Shown here: piece by piece, positions 1 to 8,137 of the stretch | Position numbering within the stretch: the stretch's first letter is position 1 | Layout of the letters: each line of letters starts with the position of its first letter | Assembly (NCBI GenBank): GCA_045655325.1 | Contig: JAZOOY010000005.1 | Coordinates: 1 to 14,876 of the forward strand | DNA length: 14,876 bases | Direction: 5' to 3' | From: UBA1738 sp045655325 | Lineage (GTDB): Bacteria > Bacillota > Clostridia > UBA1381 | Position numbers and translations under genes: made by a program | Notes under the pieces: model-generated | Seen by the model: only the letters and a program-made list of their open reading frames with translations | What the model was told of the DNA's origin: nothing | The model's database searches: none

Positions 1-2
1 TA

Positions 3-920
3 GGTGGAACAAACATCGCAGTAGGCGTTGTTACAGAGGACGGAAAAATTCTTGAACCACTTTCTGTGCCTACAAAGGCAGAGAGAGACTACACAGAAAT
101 CATCGCTGATATGGCTGAGGTTTCAAAAAAGGTATGCGAAAAGGCAGGGGTTGACCTTGCAGATGTAAAGGCTGTTGGTATCGGGTGCCCTGGTTCAATA
201 GACAACGAAAAGGGCGAGTGTGCATACTCAAACAACCTTAAGATGGAGCACGCTAAGGTAGCAGAGGAATTCAGAAAGCACCTTGATTTGCCGGTAAACC
301 TTGAAAACGATGCAAATGCGGCAGCACTTGGCGAATACGAAGTAAACGGACGTGGCGCTAAGAGCTATGTATTCATCACACTTGGCACAGGTATCGGTGG
401 CGGTGTTATTTTAGACGGAAAAATTTTCCGTGGCCATAACGGCGTCGGAGCTGAAATCGGACATACTGTAATCGTTTCAGGTGGCGAAGGTTGTACTTGC
501 GGAAGAAAGGGATGCTGGGAAGCCTACGGCTCTGTTACAGCTCTAATCCGCCAGACAAAGGAAGCTATGGTAAAAAACCCTGATAGCTTATTGCACAAGT
601 TTGCAGCAGAAGAGGAAAAAGTTACAGGAAAAATGACATTTGATGCGGCGCAGCAGGGCGACAAGGTAGCACAGGAAGTGCTTAATAAGTACTTTGGCTA
701 CGTTGCAGAGGGTATTACCAATATGGTAAACATCTTCCAGCCTGAAAAGGTTGTTATCGGCGGAAGTGTATCAAAGCAGGGCGACTATCTTTTGAATCCT
801 ATTAAGGAACTTGTAAACAAGGACGATTATAACCGCTATATGCACAAAGCGGAAGTGGAAATTGCCACATTGTTTGGTGATGCAGGAATAATCGGAGCGG
901 CGCTTTCTGCAAAGAAATAA
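3..920 (+). CDS. glcK: ROK-family glucokinase, 5'-truncated by window edge
   Basis: Phosphorylates glucose (or a related sugar) with ATP in the cytoplasm, feeding glycolysis. The frame is already open at base 3 and encodes GGTNIAVG, the N-terminal phosphate-binding motif of ROK kinases, so the GTG at 66 is internal and only about ten residues are missing. The catalytic-base motif ENDAN has its Asp at nt 309-311. The glycine-rich LGTGIGGG nucleotide-binding motif follows. The ROK zinc signature is complete: His at nt 462-464 (AEIGHT), then the C-x-C-G-x-x-G-C motif at nt 492-515. The gene ends 8 nt before the dehydrogenase gene and is probably cotranscribed with it. Family assignment is secure. 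Glucose as substrate is the usual one for this subgroup and is inferred; another hexose or an N-acetylated sugar is possible. Confidence 0.9.
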   Translation, partial: GGTNIAVGVVTEDGKILEPLSVPTKAERDYTEIIADMAEVSKKVCEKAGVDLADVKAVGIGCPGSIDNEKGECAYSNNLKMEHAKVAEEFRKHLDLPVNLENDANAAALGEYEVNGRGAKSYVFITLGTGIGGGVILDGKIFRGHNGVGAEIGHTVIVSGGEGCTCGRKGCWEAYGSVTALIRQTKEAMVKNPDSLLHKFAAEEEKVTGKMTFDAAQQGDKVAQEVLNKYFGYVAEGITNMVNIFQPEKVVIGGSVSKQGDYLLNPIKELVNKDDYNRYMHKAEVEIATLFGDAGIIGAALSAKK

Positions 921-928
921 GGATTGTA

Positions 929-1870
929 ATGAAAACAGTTATTTTAGATGGCAAAACATTGGGTGATGATTTAAATCTTGATATTTTCGGCGACGACACC
1001 GAAATTTACGGTACAACAGAGCCGGAATTGGTGGCAGAACGAATAAAAGATGCGGAAGTCGTAATCATCAACAAAATAAAACTTGGTGAGCATAACTTAA
1101 AGGATGCAAAAAACCTCAAGCTCATCTGTGTTGCGGCAACAGGCTATGACAACATAGACACTGCATACTGCAAGGAAAACAGTATCGCAGTTTGCAATGT
1201 TGTGGGATATTCCACGCAGTCAGTGGCACAGCTTACAATTTCAATGGCACTTTCCCTTGTGATGCATCAAAAAGAGTATAATGATTTCGTGAAAAGCGGT
1301 GAGTACACCAAAAGCGGTGTAGCAAATCGCTTATCACCTACATACTACGAAGTTGCAGGCAAAACCTGGGGTGTTGTGGGACTTGGAAATATAGGCAAGC
1401 AGGTGGCAAAAGTGGCGGAAGCTATGGGGTGTAAGGTACTTGCATTCAAGCGTACACCAAGCGATGAGTATAACACAGTAACGCTTTCAGAACTTATGGA
1501 AAAGTCCGATATCATATCGGTGCATCTTCCGGCATCGGGAGAAACAAACGGCATAATCTCACGTGAAATGATTTCCAAAATGAAGAAGAATGCAATTTTA
1601 GTGAATGTGGCACGTGGTTCGGTTACTGACGAAGAAGCACTTTGTGATGCGGTTTTGGATGGAAAAATCGGTGGACTTGGCGTAGATGTTTACACAAAAG
1701 AGCCATTTGATGAGATGCACCCGATGAACAGGGTAAAGAACCTTGATAACGTGATTTTAACACCGCATATTGCCTGGGGTGCTTATGAATCAAGGGTTCG
1801 TTGTCTTGACGAAATCAGGAAAAATATAGAAAGTTTTGAAAAAGGCGAGAAGAGAAATAGAGTAGTATAA
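929..1870 (+). CDS. D-isomer-specific 2-hydroxyacid dehydrogenase (glycerate dehydrogenase-like)
   Basis: A 313-residue NAD(P)-dependent oxidoreductase of the D-2-hydroxyacid dehydrogenase family, which interconverts 2-keto acids and D-2-hydroxy acids in the cytoplasm. The dinucleotide-binding loop GLGNIG is at residues 151-156. The catalytic triad is visible: Arg229 in NVARG, Glu258 in DVYTKEPF and His280 in LTPHIAW. TPHIAW followed by a charged segment resembles glycerate/hydroxypyruvate reductases more than PGDH. There is no C-terminal ACT domain, so it is not full-length SerA. The ATG at 929 follows an AAGGA-type site overlapping the stop of the upstream kinase gene, suggesting an operon. 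A strong hairpin terminator begins at the stop codon. The exact substrate cannot be read from the sequence; D-lactate, glycerate and hydroxyisocaproate are all possible. Confidence 0.88.
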   Translation: MKTVILDGKTLGDDLNLDIFGDDTEIYGTTEPELVAERIKDAEVVIINKIKLGEHNLKDAKNLKLICVAATGYDNIDTAYCKENSIAVCNVVGYSTQSVAQLTISMALSLVMHQKEYNDFVKSGEYTKSGVANRLSPTYYEVAGKTWGVVGLGNIGKQVAKVAEAMGCKVLAFKRTPSDEYNTVTLSELMEKSDIISVHLPASGETNGIISREMISKMKKNAILVNVARGSVTDEEALCDAVLDGKIGGLGVDVYTKEPFDEMHPMNRVKNLDNVILTPHIAWGAYESRVRCLDEIRKNIESFEKGEKRNRVV

Positions 1871-1900
1871 AAAATACGTACAGAAATGTACGTATTTTTT
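1869..1900 (+). terminator. Intrinsic terminator after the dehydrogenase gene
   Basis: A perfect inverted repeat of about 14 bp, with core AAAATACGTACA at 1871-1882 pairing with 1887-1898 across a GAAA tetraloop (1883-1886). The 3' arm ends in a T run that continues after one G. It starts on the stop codon, so transcription of the glucokinase-dehydrogenase pair very likely ends here. Confidence 0.9.
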
Positions 1901-1932
1901 GTTTTTGCCGTCAGTTTTTGTGTCAAAACAGG

Positions 1933-1961
1933 TTGAAAATAAGGGAAAAATGTTGTATAAT
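1933..1961 (+). promoter_or_regulatory. Sigma-A-type promoter for lon
   Basis: A -35 box TTGAAA (1933-1938) and a perfect -10 box TATAAT (1956-1961) are separated by 17 bp, lying 33 nt before the lon start and just after the upstream terminator. It probably drives lon, engB and perhaps the genes up to divIVA. A weak CtsR-like pair of repeats lies at 1921-1938 and overlaps the -35 box. Confidence 0.85.
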
Positions 1962-1993
1962 TATTATGTATAACAAAAATAGGAGTGAAGAAT

Positions 1994-4348
1994 TTGGATA
2001 ACATAAAAACATTACCGCTTTTGGCTCTTCGTAACCTTGTGGTTTTCCCGAAGGTATCCTTAAGTTTTGATGCTATTCGCAGAAAATCCATACGTGCAAT
2101 CGAAGCTGCTATGAACGGTAATAAAGAGATTTTTCTTGTGACTCAAACTGATCCTGCCAAGGAAAATCCTTCAGTTTTAGATTTATATAAAATAGGCGTT
2201 GTTGCAAAAATCAGTCAGGTAATAAAACTTCAGTCAGGCGCTATACGTGTTATGGTTGAGGGTGTATCACGAGCTCGTTTTTGCGAAATGAATACAGAAG
2301 TTCCATATCCTGTAGCAAATGTCCAAGAAATTGCAGAACAGGATACCGACCACCTGATTGTAAACGAGGGTTTTGTAAGAAGCTTAGAGGCTGCATTTGA
2401 CGAGTATTTTGCACTTAACAAAAATATGCCTCCGCAAAGCTTTATCGCATCATCTTCTGACACAAATCCGGGAAAATTTGCGGATTTGATTGCGGCAAAC
2501 GTTAATTTAAACTATAAAATAAAACAGGAAATTTTAGAAGAGCTTGACGTATATGTACGAATTGAAAAGCTGGTTGCGGCTATTTCAAAAGAAGTGCAAG
2601 TCTTAAAAATTTCCCGTGAGATTGATAAAAAAGTTAAGAAAAACATTGACGAAAACCAACGTGAATACTATCTTCGTGAAGAAATGAAAGTAATCGAGGA
2701 AGAACTTGGTGAAAAAGAGGGGATAAAGGGCGAAGCGGCAGAATACCGTAGCAAAGTTAAGAAACTGCGCCTTAAAAAGGACGTGGCAGAAAAGCTTTTA
2801 AAGGACATTTCCCGCTTTGAAAAATTGCATTCAACTTCACCTGACAGTGCGGTTATGCGAAACTATCTTGACACTGTTTTAGATCTTCCTTGGACTAAAA
2901 AAAGTCGTGAAGAAATTGACATTAAAAAGGCACAGGAAGTACTTGAAGCAGACCATTTTGGACTCAGCAAAGTTAAGGAAAGAATCCTTGAATACCTTTC
3001 TGTAAGAAAGCTTACAAACGGAAAAGCAAGCACAATTTTATGCTTAGTTGGACCACCGGGAACAGGTAAAACGTCTATCGCCAAAAGCATTGCAAGAGCT
3101 TTGGGAAGAGAATACGTGCGAATTTCTTTGGGCGGTGTTCACGACGAAGCGGACATCCGTGGCCACAGAAAAACATATATCGGTGCAATGCAGGGCAGAA
3201 TTATGTCTGCAGTTTTGGAAGCAAAGGTGAAAAATCCGCTAATCCTTTTGGATGAAATTGATAAGATGGGCATGGACTATAAGGGCGATCCATCTGCAGC
3301 ACTTTTGGAAGTTTTGGATTCAGAGCAGAACTATGCTTTCCGTGACCACTTTATTGAAGTGCCATTTGATTTATCCGGAGTTTTGTTTGTGACAACTGCA
3401 AATATGCTTTCAGATATTCCAGAGCCACTTCTTGACAGAATTGAAGTTATTGAAGTATCAGGATACACAAACGAAGAAAAGGAATGTATTGCAAGAGAGT
3501 ACCTACTTCCAAGACAGCTTTCAGAAAACGGTTTAACCGATAAAAAAGTAACCGTCACAGATGATGCAATCCGTGACCTTATAAACTACTATACAAGGGA
3601 ATCAGGAGTTCGTGGTTTGGAACGTGAAATTGGTTCACTTCTTCGAAAAGCTGCCATGAAAGTGGTTTCCGAAAACAAAAAATCATTAAAAATCACATCT
3701 AAAAACCTGACCGATTATATGGGCAGACACAGATTTTTAGTGGATATGATGAATGATAAAGACGATGTTGGAATAGTCAGAGGCCTTGCGTGGACAAGTG
3801 CGGGTGGTGACACATTGTCAGTTGAAGTAAACGTAATGGAGGGTCAGGGAAAGGTAGAACTTACCGGTAATCTTGGGGAAGTTATGAAAGAATCCGCAAT
3901 GGCGGCAATCAGCTATATCCGTACAAGAACAAAAGAACTTAAAATTTATGACAAGTTCTATAAGACCTGTGACATCCATATTCACGTGCCGGAAGGTGCA
4001 GTTCCAAAGGACGGACCATCTGCCGGAATAACTATGGCAACAGCTATTGCATCAGCTCTAACAGGCTATCCTGTAAGACGTGATGTTGCAATGACAGGTG
4101 AAATAACACTTCGTGGCAGAGTTCTGCCGATTGGCGGACTTAAAGAAAAATCTGCAGCCGCTTATAGAGCAGGAATTAAAACTGTGATTATACCTTTTGA
4201 AAACAAGCCGGACCTTGACGATGTTTCAGAAGTTGTAAAGTCAGCCATCAAATTTGTACCTGTTCAGACAATGGACGAGGTTCTTTCCCTGGCACTTGGA
4301 AAAAAGAAGAAACCGGGAAGTTTTAAAATACCTGAAGAGAAAGAGTAA
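1994..4348 (+). CDS. lon: ATP-dependent Lon protease (LonA type)
   Basis: Cytoplasmic hexameric AAA+ protease that unfolds and degrades misfolded and regulatory proteins. The TTG at 1994 is chosen because AGGAGTGA at 1981-1988 is well spaced for it, whereas the GTG at 1985 overlaps that site; this gives 784 residues, normal for LonA. The N-terminal LON substrate-binding domain (about 1-200) is followed by a helical linker. The AAA+ module has Walker A GPPGTGKTS (353-361) and Walker B LILLDEID (416-423). The C-terminal protease domain has the catalytic Ser676 in PKDGPSAG and Lys717 in GGLKEK. There is no transmembrane segment, so it is not LonB. It has its own promoter and terminator insulation upstream. 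engB follows after 13 nt, an arrangement known from Bacillus (lonA-ysxC). Confidence 0.97.
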   Translation: MDNIKTLPLLALRNLVVFPKVSLSFDAIRRKSIRAIEAAMNGNKEIFLVTQTDPAKENPSVLDLYKIGVVAKISQVIKLQSGAIRVMVEGVSRARFCEMNTEVPYPVANVQEIAEQDTDHLIVNEGFVRSLEAAFDEYFALNKNMPPQSFIASSSDTNPGKFADLIAANVNLNYKIKQEILEELDVYVRIEKLVAAISKEVQVLKISREIDKKVKKNIDENQREYYLREEMKVIEEELGEKEGIKGEAAEYRSKVKKLRLKKDVAEKLLKDISRFEKLHSTSPDSAVMRNYLDTVLDLPWTKKSREEIDIKKAQEVLEADHFGLSKVKERILEYLSVRKLTNGKASTILCLVGPPGTGKTSIAKSIARALGREYVRISLGGVHDEADIRGHRKTYIGAMQGRIMSAVLEAKVKNPLILLDEIDKMGMDYKGDPSAALLEVLDSEQNYAFRDHFIEVPFDLSGVLFVTTANMLSDIPEPLLDRIEVIEVSGYTNEEKECIAREYLLPRQLSENGLTDKKVTVTDDAIRDLINYYTRESGVRGLEREIGSLLRKAAMKVVSENKKSLKITSKNLTDYMGRHRFLVDMMNDKDDVGIVRGLAWTSAGGDTLSVEVNVMEGQGKVELTGNLGEVMKESAMAAISYIRTRTKELKIYDKFYKTCDIHIHVPEGAVPKDGPSAGITMATAIASALTGYPVRRDVAMTGEITLRGRVLPIGGLKEKSAAAYRAGIKTVIIPFENKPDLDDVSEVVKSAIKFVPVQTMDEVLSLALGKKKKPGSFKIPEEKE

Positions 4349-4361
4349 TGGAGGTGTTTTT

Positions 4362-4964
4362 ATGAATTTACACAAAGCAGATATTGAAATTTCAGCAGTA
4401 AAAAAGGAACAGTATCCTAAAAAGGGACTACCTGAATTTGCCTTTGTTGGCCGTTCAAATGTTGGAAAATCATCAATGATAAATAAGCTTTTAAACAGAA
4501 AATCGCTGGCAAGAGTCAGTGCAACACCGGGTAAGACAATTACAATTAATTTCTATAATATTGACGAAACTATCTATCTTGTTGACCTGCCGGGTTACGG
4601 CTATGCAAAGCGTTCTCGTACCGACGTTGAAAGCTGGGGCAATATGATTGACGATTACCTTTATAGACGTGGGGCTCTTCGTAAGGTTATGCTTTTAGTG
4701 GATTCACGCCACGCACCAACAAATGACGATAAAATGATGCTTGAGTGGATAAAGGCGGCACAGCCTGACGAAGGTGCAATCGTAATTGCAACCAAGACCG
4801 ACAAGCTTAACAAGAAAGAATTTGAAGAAAACCTTGAAATGATTTATAACGAGCTAAAGCTTAATGATGACGATATTCTTGTTCCATTTTCAGTTAAAAC
4901 TGATGAAGGAAAAATCAGCGTCTGGGATATGATTGAGCTTATGCTTAACCCGGAAGAAGCTTAA
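4362..4964 (+). CDS. engB: Ribosome biogenesis GTPase EngB/YsxC
   Basis: A 200-residue TRAFAC-class GTPase needed for late assembly of the 50S ribosomal subunit. G1/P-loop GRSNVGKSS is at residues 30-38, the G2 switch threonine region follows (TPGKT, 55-59), G3 DLPGYG is at 75-80, G4 TKTDK at 144-148, and a G5-like FSVKT at 176-180. The length equals the family norm. The ATG at 4362 is preceded by a very strong GGAGGTG at 4350-4356. The frame is open further upstream (to 4254), but that extension overlaps the lon 3' end and has no comparable ribosome binding site. The lon stop codon, the ribosome binding site and this start are packed within 20 nt, suggesting cotranscription with lon. Confidence 0.96.
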   Translation: MNLHKADIEISAVKKEQYPKKGLPEFAFVGRSNVGKSSMINKLLNRKSLARVSATPGKTITINFYNIDETIYLVDLPGYGYAKRSRTDVESWGNMIDDYLYRRGALRKVMLLVDSRHAPTNDDKMMLEWIKAAQPDEGAIVIATKTDKLNKKEFEENLEMIYNELKLNDDDILVPFSVKTDEGKISVWDMIELMLNPEEA

Positions 4965-4982
4965 AAAGGATAAGGTAGCGTA

Positions 4983-6167
4983 ATGAAAAAAAGTATTTAT
5001 TTCATTTTGATAGTGGTTATATTATTCTGCGTTTTCTATGGCATACGCTATGTGGAAAACCCTGTAGAAACCCAAACTGCCATTTCTGAAGTTTATGAAA
5101 ACAAAATAGATACTAGCGGGTATATCGTAAGAACAGAGCAGGTTTACAATGCGCCGGTTTCGGGTACGGTGTATCACTATATTCAGGAAGGTACACGAGT
5201 TGGAAAAGGAAGAGTTCTTTCCACAGTATATACAGGCGATGTTTCCGAAAGCACACTTCAGGAATTAAACAGTATTAACCAGAAGATTGCAGAGCTTGAA
5301 AATGAGGGTGAAGCAATATCCTATATGGCAGGCGGAAACAACAGCGAAGAAGATATCGAAAACATAAAGAATAACATAATTTCCGCAAAAAGAAACCGAA
5401 AAATTGAGAAGATTGCAAACTATAAAGCACAGATAAATGCGGTTATAACCGGCGATTCAAAAAGTGCAGGAACGGTTTCTTTGGACGAGTTGCTTGCTAA
5501 AAAGAGTTCTATTGAAGCAAGTCTTAGAAGTTCTAAAAACGACCTTTATTCTCAAATTTCAGGCGTATTTTCAAAGAATGTTGACTCTTTGGAAGGTATT
5601 TTAACACCGAAGAATATCCTGACATATAAGTTGGCGGATTATGAGGCACTTTCCGATAAAGCAAAGGAATATAAGAGTACCACAAATCTGGGTCAACCTG
5701 TCTGCAAGGTGGTAAATAACCACGAATGGTATGTAATGACCACTGTCAAAAAAGAAGAAGCGGCAGAACTTAAGGTTGGCAAAAAGGTAAAAATGCGATT
5801 TGGATATCTTCCGGGTGTTACTGCAAACGGAAAGATTGAGTATATGTCCCAGGAAGACAGCGGAACTGACAAAATCGTGGTGGTTATCAAGTTTGAAGAA
5901 TACCGAGAAGGCGTATTCTCACTAAGATACTCCGATATGGAACTTATCTTGGAAAGCTATGAGGGTTACAGAATCCCTGTTTCCGCACTTCGTGTAACAG
6001 AAGATGGCAAAAAGGGCGTTTTGGTAAAAAGCGTTGGCTCACAGGTTATAAAACCGGTTAACGTGGTATATTCAGATATTGTGCGTGAAACCGTTATCAT
6101 AACACCGGTTTCCGGCTCAAAAAATCTCTTGAGAGAATACGATTCTATTGTTATAGGTGAAAAGTAA
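4983..6167 (+). CDS. HlyD-like membrane-fusion/periplasmic-adaptor-type protein, orphan
   Basis: A 394-residue protein anchored by one N-terminal membrane helix (about residues 5-22, after MKKS), with the rest predicted outside the membrane. Residues 55-85 (NAPVSGTVYHYIQEG and onward) resemble a biotinyl-lipoyl-like half domain. Residues 87-200 are charged and predicted helical, fitting the alpha-hairpin of HlyD/AcrA-type adaptors. The remainder is beta-rich, fitting barrel and membrane-proximal domains. No ABC ATPase, permease or outer-membrane factor is encoded nearby, so the transport partner is unknown or absent. It follows engB by 18 nt (AAGGATAAGG upstream) and overlaps yggS by one base at TAATG, implying translational coupling. 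Fold family is fairly secure. A role in envelope or division work is only suggested by context. Confidence 0.72.
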   Translation: MKKSIYFILIVVILFCVFYGIRYVENPVETQTAISEVYENKIDTSGYIVRTEQVYNAPVSGTVYHYIQEGTRVGKGRVLSTVYTGDVSESTLQELNSINQKIAELENEGEAISYMAGGNNSEEDIENIKNNIISAKRNRKIEKIANYKAQINAVITGDSKSAGTVSLDELLAKKSSIEASLRSSKNDLYSQISGVFSKNVDSLEGILTPKNILTYKLADYEALSDKAKEYKSTTNLGQPVCKVVNNHEWYVMTTVKKEEAAELKVGKKVKMRFGYLPGVTANGKIEYMSQEDSGTDKIVVVIKFEEYREGVFSLRYSDMELILESYEGYRIPVSALRVTEDGKKGVLVKSVGSQVIKPVNVVYSDIVRETVIITPVSGSKNLLREYDSIVIGEK

Positions 6168-6871
6168 TGACACATATAAAAGAAAACCTACAAGATGTTA
6201 GAAGCAGAATAAAAACTGCCGCCGAAAAAAGCGGGAGAAGTGAAAGCGACGTAACATTGGTTGCGGTAACCAAGACACACCCTGCAGAAGCGATAAACGA
6301 AGCGATTCGTAATGGTGTTACCGATATTGGTGAGAACAAAGTTCAGGAAATAATGGACAAGTACGATAAGGTTGACCCTGTAAGATGGCACTTGATCGGG
6401 CATCTTCAAACCAATAAGGTAAAATACATCATTGACAAGGTGTATATGATACACTCGGTTGACTCGGTAAAGCTTATGGATGAGATTGAGCGTCAGGCGG
6501 AGAAAAAGGGCGTTAGCGAAATCAAAATTCTCATTCAGGTCAACATTACAGGTGAGGAAACAAAGTTCGGAATTGACGCTTCTAAAATAGACGAAATGCT
6601 TGAGCACGCAAAAAGTCTTAAACACGTGAAAGTTTGCGGATTTATGACAATTTTGACGAAATTTGACAGCGAGCTTTCAAATAGATTACATTTTCGTGAC
6701 ATAAAGCAAAAATTTATTGACATATCACTAAATAAATATGATAATGTTACTATGAAATTTCTATCTATGGGAATGAGCGGTGACTATGAAATTGCCATAG
6801 AAGAGGGCTCCAATATGGTACGTGTCGGAACTGCCATATTTGGCCATAGAGATTATTCGGTACAAAGCTAA
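6167..6871 (+). CDS. yggS: YggS/YlmE-type PLP-binding homeostasis protein
   Basis: A 234-residue cytoplasmic protein of the COG0325 family. It is a single-domain alanine-racemase-like barrel that binds pyridoxal 5'-phosphate and balances B6 vitamers and amino/keto acid pools; no catalytic reaction is established. The PLP lysine is Lys36 in VAVTKTHP. Other family hallmarks are IGENKVQE, WHLIGHLQTNK, HSVDS, the VNITGEETKFG strand, and LSMGMSGDYEIAIEEGSNMVRVGTAIFG at the C-terminus, where phosphate-binding residues lie. The ATG overlaps the stop of the upstream membrane-fusion gene by one base. It sits directly upstream of sepF, the same order as ylmE-sepF in Bacillus. Confidence 0.95.
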   Translation: MTHIKENLQDVRSRIKTAAEKSGRSESDVTLVAVTKTHPAEAINEAIRNGVTDIGENKVQEIMDKYDKVDPVRWHLIGHLQTNKVKYIIDKVYMIHSVDSVKLMDEIERQAEKKGVSEIKILIQVNITGEETKFGIDASKIDEMLEHAKSLKHVKVCGFMTILTKFDSELSNRLHFRDIKQKFIDISLNKYDNVTMKFLSMGMSGDYEIAIEEGSNMVRVGTAIFGHRDYSVQS

Positions 6872-6892
6872 AGTTATTTGGAGGATGTTTTT

Positions 6893-7336
6893 ATGGGATT
6901 TGTAGATGCTGTTAAAGATTTTGTAGGCTTCGGCGATATTGACTACGAAGAAGAAATTGAAATGGAAGAATATGAGGAGCCAGCTGAAGAAGTTCGTTCA
7001 CCACTATTCTCAAGAAAAAATAAAGTTGTTGCACTAGATAGAGCTTCAATGCAGCCAAGTATTGTTGTTGTAAAGCCAAGATGCTTTAACAATTCAACTG
7101 AAGTAGCAGATCAGATTAAGCAAAGACGTCCTGTTATTTTGGATGTAGGCAACCTAGACCCTGAAGAGGCAAGAAGAGTTGTTGATTTCATCGCTGGTAC
7201 AGTTTACGGCTTAAATGGTGACATTCAGAAAGTATCAGGAGGCATCTTTATTGCAACTCCTGCAGCTTATGAAATCTCAGGCGAATTTTTAAAGGATAAA
7301 TCAGGAGCCGGCTTTGACTGGAGTATGTTTAAATAA
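6893..7336 (+). CDS. sepF: Cell division protein SepF
   Basis: A 147-residue membrane anchor and organiser of FtsZ at the division septum. The N-terminus MGFVDAVKDFVGFG fits the membrane-binding amphipathic helix. An acidic linker (about 17-35, rich in Glu) follows. The conserved SepF core spans about residues 56-128 (IVVVKPRCF, RRPVILDVGNLDPEEARRVVDFIAGTVYG, SGGIFIATP). The ATG at 6893 is used because GGAGG at 6880-6884 is 8 nt upstream; the in-frame TTG at 6878 lies before that site. Length matches the family (about 150). It lies between yggS and ylmH. The expected ylmG gene is missing after it, and a terminator-like hairpin follows. Confidence 0.96.
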   Translation: MGFVDAVKDFVGFGDIDYEEEIEMEEYEEPAEEVRSPLFSRKNKVVALDRASMQPSIVVVKPRCFNNSTEVADQIKQRRPVILDVGNLDPEEARRVVDFIAGTVYGLNGDIQKVSGGIFIATPAAYEISGEFLKDKSGAGFDWSMFK

Positions 7337-7345
7337 TACATTAAG

Positions 7346-7379
7346 TAAGGCGGAGATTTATCCGCCTTATTCTTGTTTT
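7346..7379 (+). terminator. Terminator-like hairpin between sepF and ylmH
   Basis: The arms at 7346-7354 (TAAGGCGGA) and 7361-7369 (TCCGCCTTA) are perfectly complementary around a 6-nt loop and are followed by the T-rich TTCTTGTTTT. It sits in the 54-nt gap between sepF and ylmH. The stem is strong but the T tract is interrupted, so partial termination (lowering ylmH and divIVA expression relative to sepF) or an mRNA-stabilising hairpin are both possible. Confidence 0.55.
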
Positions 7380-7390
7380 GCGGAAAAAAT

Positions 7391-8125
7391 ATGAGCGACG
7401 ATATTTTCATAAAGAAAATTTATGATGTGGTAAGGCTTTCGGGAAAATACCACTCGCCAAAGTTCTCAAAGTTTTTGGATGAGCAGGAGCAAGCTGTTAT
7501 CAAAAACGAGGGAGTAATGGAAGGCGTAATCTTTGGCGGATACGATGGCGCAGAAAGAAAAATTTTCGGCGTGTTTCCTGACTGGCAGGAGCCGTCAGAA
7601 GACGAATTCCCAATAGCCATACTGAAATTTACAAAAAAATACGAAAAAGAACTAAACCACAGGCACTATCTTGGAACTATACTTTCTCTTGGGATAGAAC
7701 GAAACAAGATTGGTGACATATTGCCCACAGATGGCGGTGCAACCATTTTTGTTTTGGAAGATATTGCCGGGTTTATAAAAGAGAATATTACAAAAATCGC
7801 AGGTTGCGGAGTTGATATTGATATTTGCGATAAGCACAGTATAAAAATCCCCGAAAAGCGATTTGAACTAATAGATATAGTGGCGGCGTCAATGCGACTT
7901 GATGCCTGCCTTGGCGCAATTTTGAAGATAAGCCGTAAGGATGCCAAAACTCATGCCTTGTCAGGAAAAGTTTTAGTAAACCATCTTGAGCCAAAAAGCG
8001 AAGATGTGAAGCTAAATCCCGGGGACCTTTTATCAATAAGAGGCTTCGGCAGGGTAGAAGTTTTGGAAATAGGCGGCAAAACCAGAAGTGATAGAGTTCA
8101 TATCACAGTGAAAAAATATATTTAG
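7391..8125 (+). CDS. ylmH: YlmH-type S4-domain RNA-binding protein
   Basis: A 244-residue cytoplasmic protein with a YlmH-specific N-terminal part and a C-terminal S4 RNA-binding domain. In Bacillus subtilis YlmH contributes to ribosome-associated quality control on stalled 50S complexes, overlapping with RqcP. The signature RHYLGTILSLGIERNKIGDI is at residues 91-110. The S4 domain runs from about 169 (RLDACLGAILKISRKDA) through SGKVLVN (191-197) to about 225. The ATG at 7391 is preceded by a weak GCGGA; the TTG at 7373 lies inside the T-rich tail of the preceding hairpin and has no ribosome binding site. The stop codon overlaps the AGGAGGG ribosome binding site of divIVA, so the two genes are tightly coupled. 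Confidence 0.92.
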   Translation: MSDDIFIKKIYDVVRLSGKYHSPKFSKFLDEQEQAVIKNEGVMEGVIFGGYDGAERKIFGVFPDWQEPSEDEFPIAILKFTKKYEKELNHRHYLGTILSLGIERNKIGDILPTDGGATIFVLEDIAGFIKENITKIAGCGVDIDICDKHSIKIPEKRFELIDIVAASMRLDACLGAILKISRKDAKTHALSGKVLVNHLEPKSEDVKLNPGDLLSIRGFGRVEVLEIGGKTRSDRVHITVKKYI

Positions 8126-8137
8126 GAGGGCGAATTT

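Noticed and set aside
66..68. GTG at 66 as the start of the ROK kinase
   Set aside because: The frame is open from base 3 and encodes the conserved GGTN motif upstream, so the gene begins outside the window.
4254..4361. Longer engB start inside lon
   Set aside because: It would overlap lon by 95 nt and adds residues unlike the family; GGAGGTG before 4362 fixes the start.
6188..6625. 145-codon minus-strand frame antisense to yggS
   Set aside because: Fully antisense to a well-supported gene, without ribosome binding site or recognisable motif; typical shadow frame.
7373..7390. TTG at 7373 as the ylmH start
   Set aside because: It lies in the T-rich tail of a hairpin, has no ribosome binding site, and adds residues not typical of YlmH.
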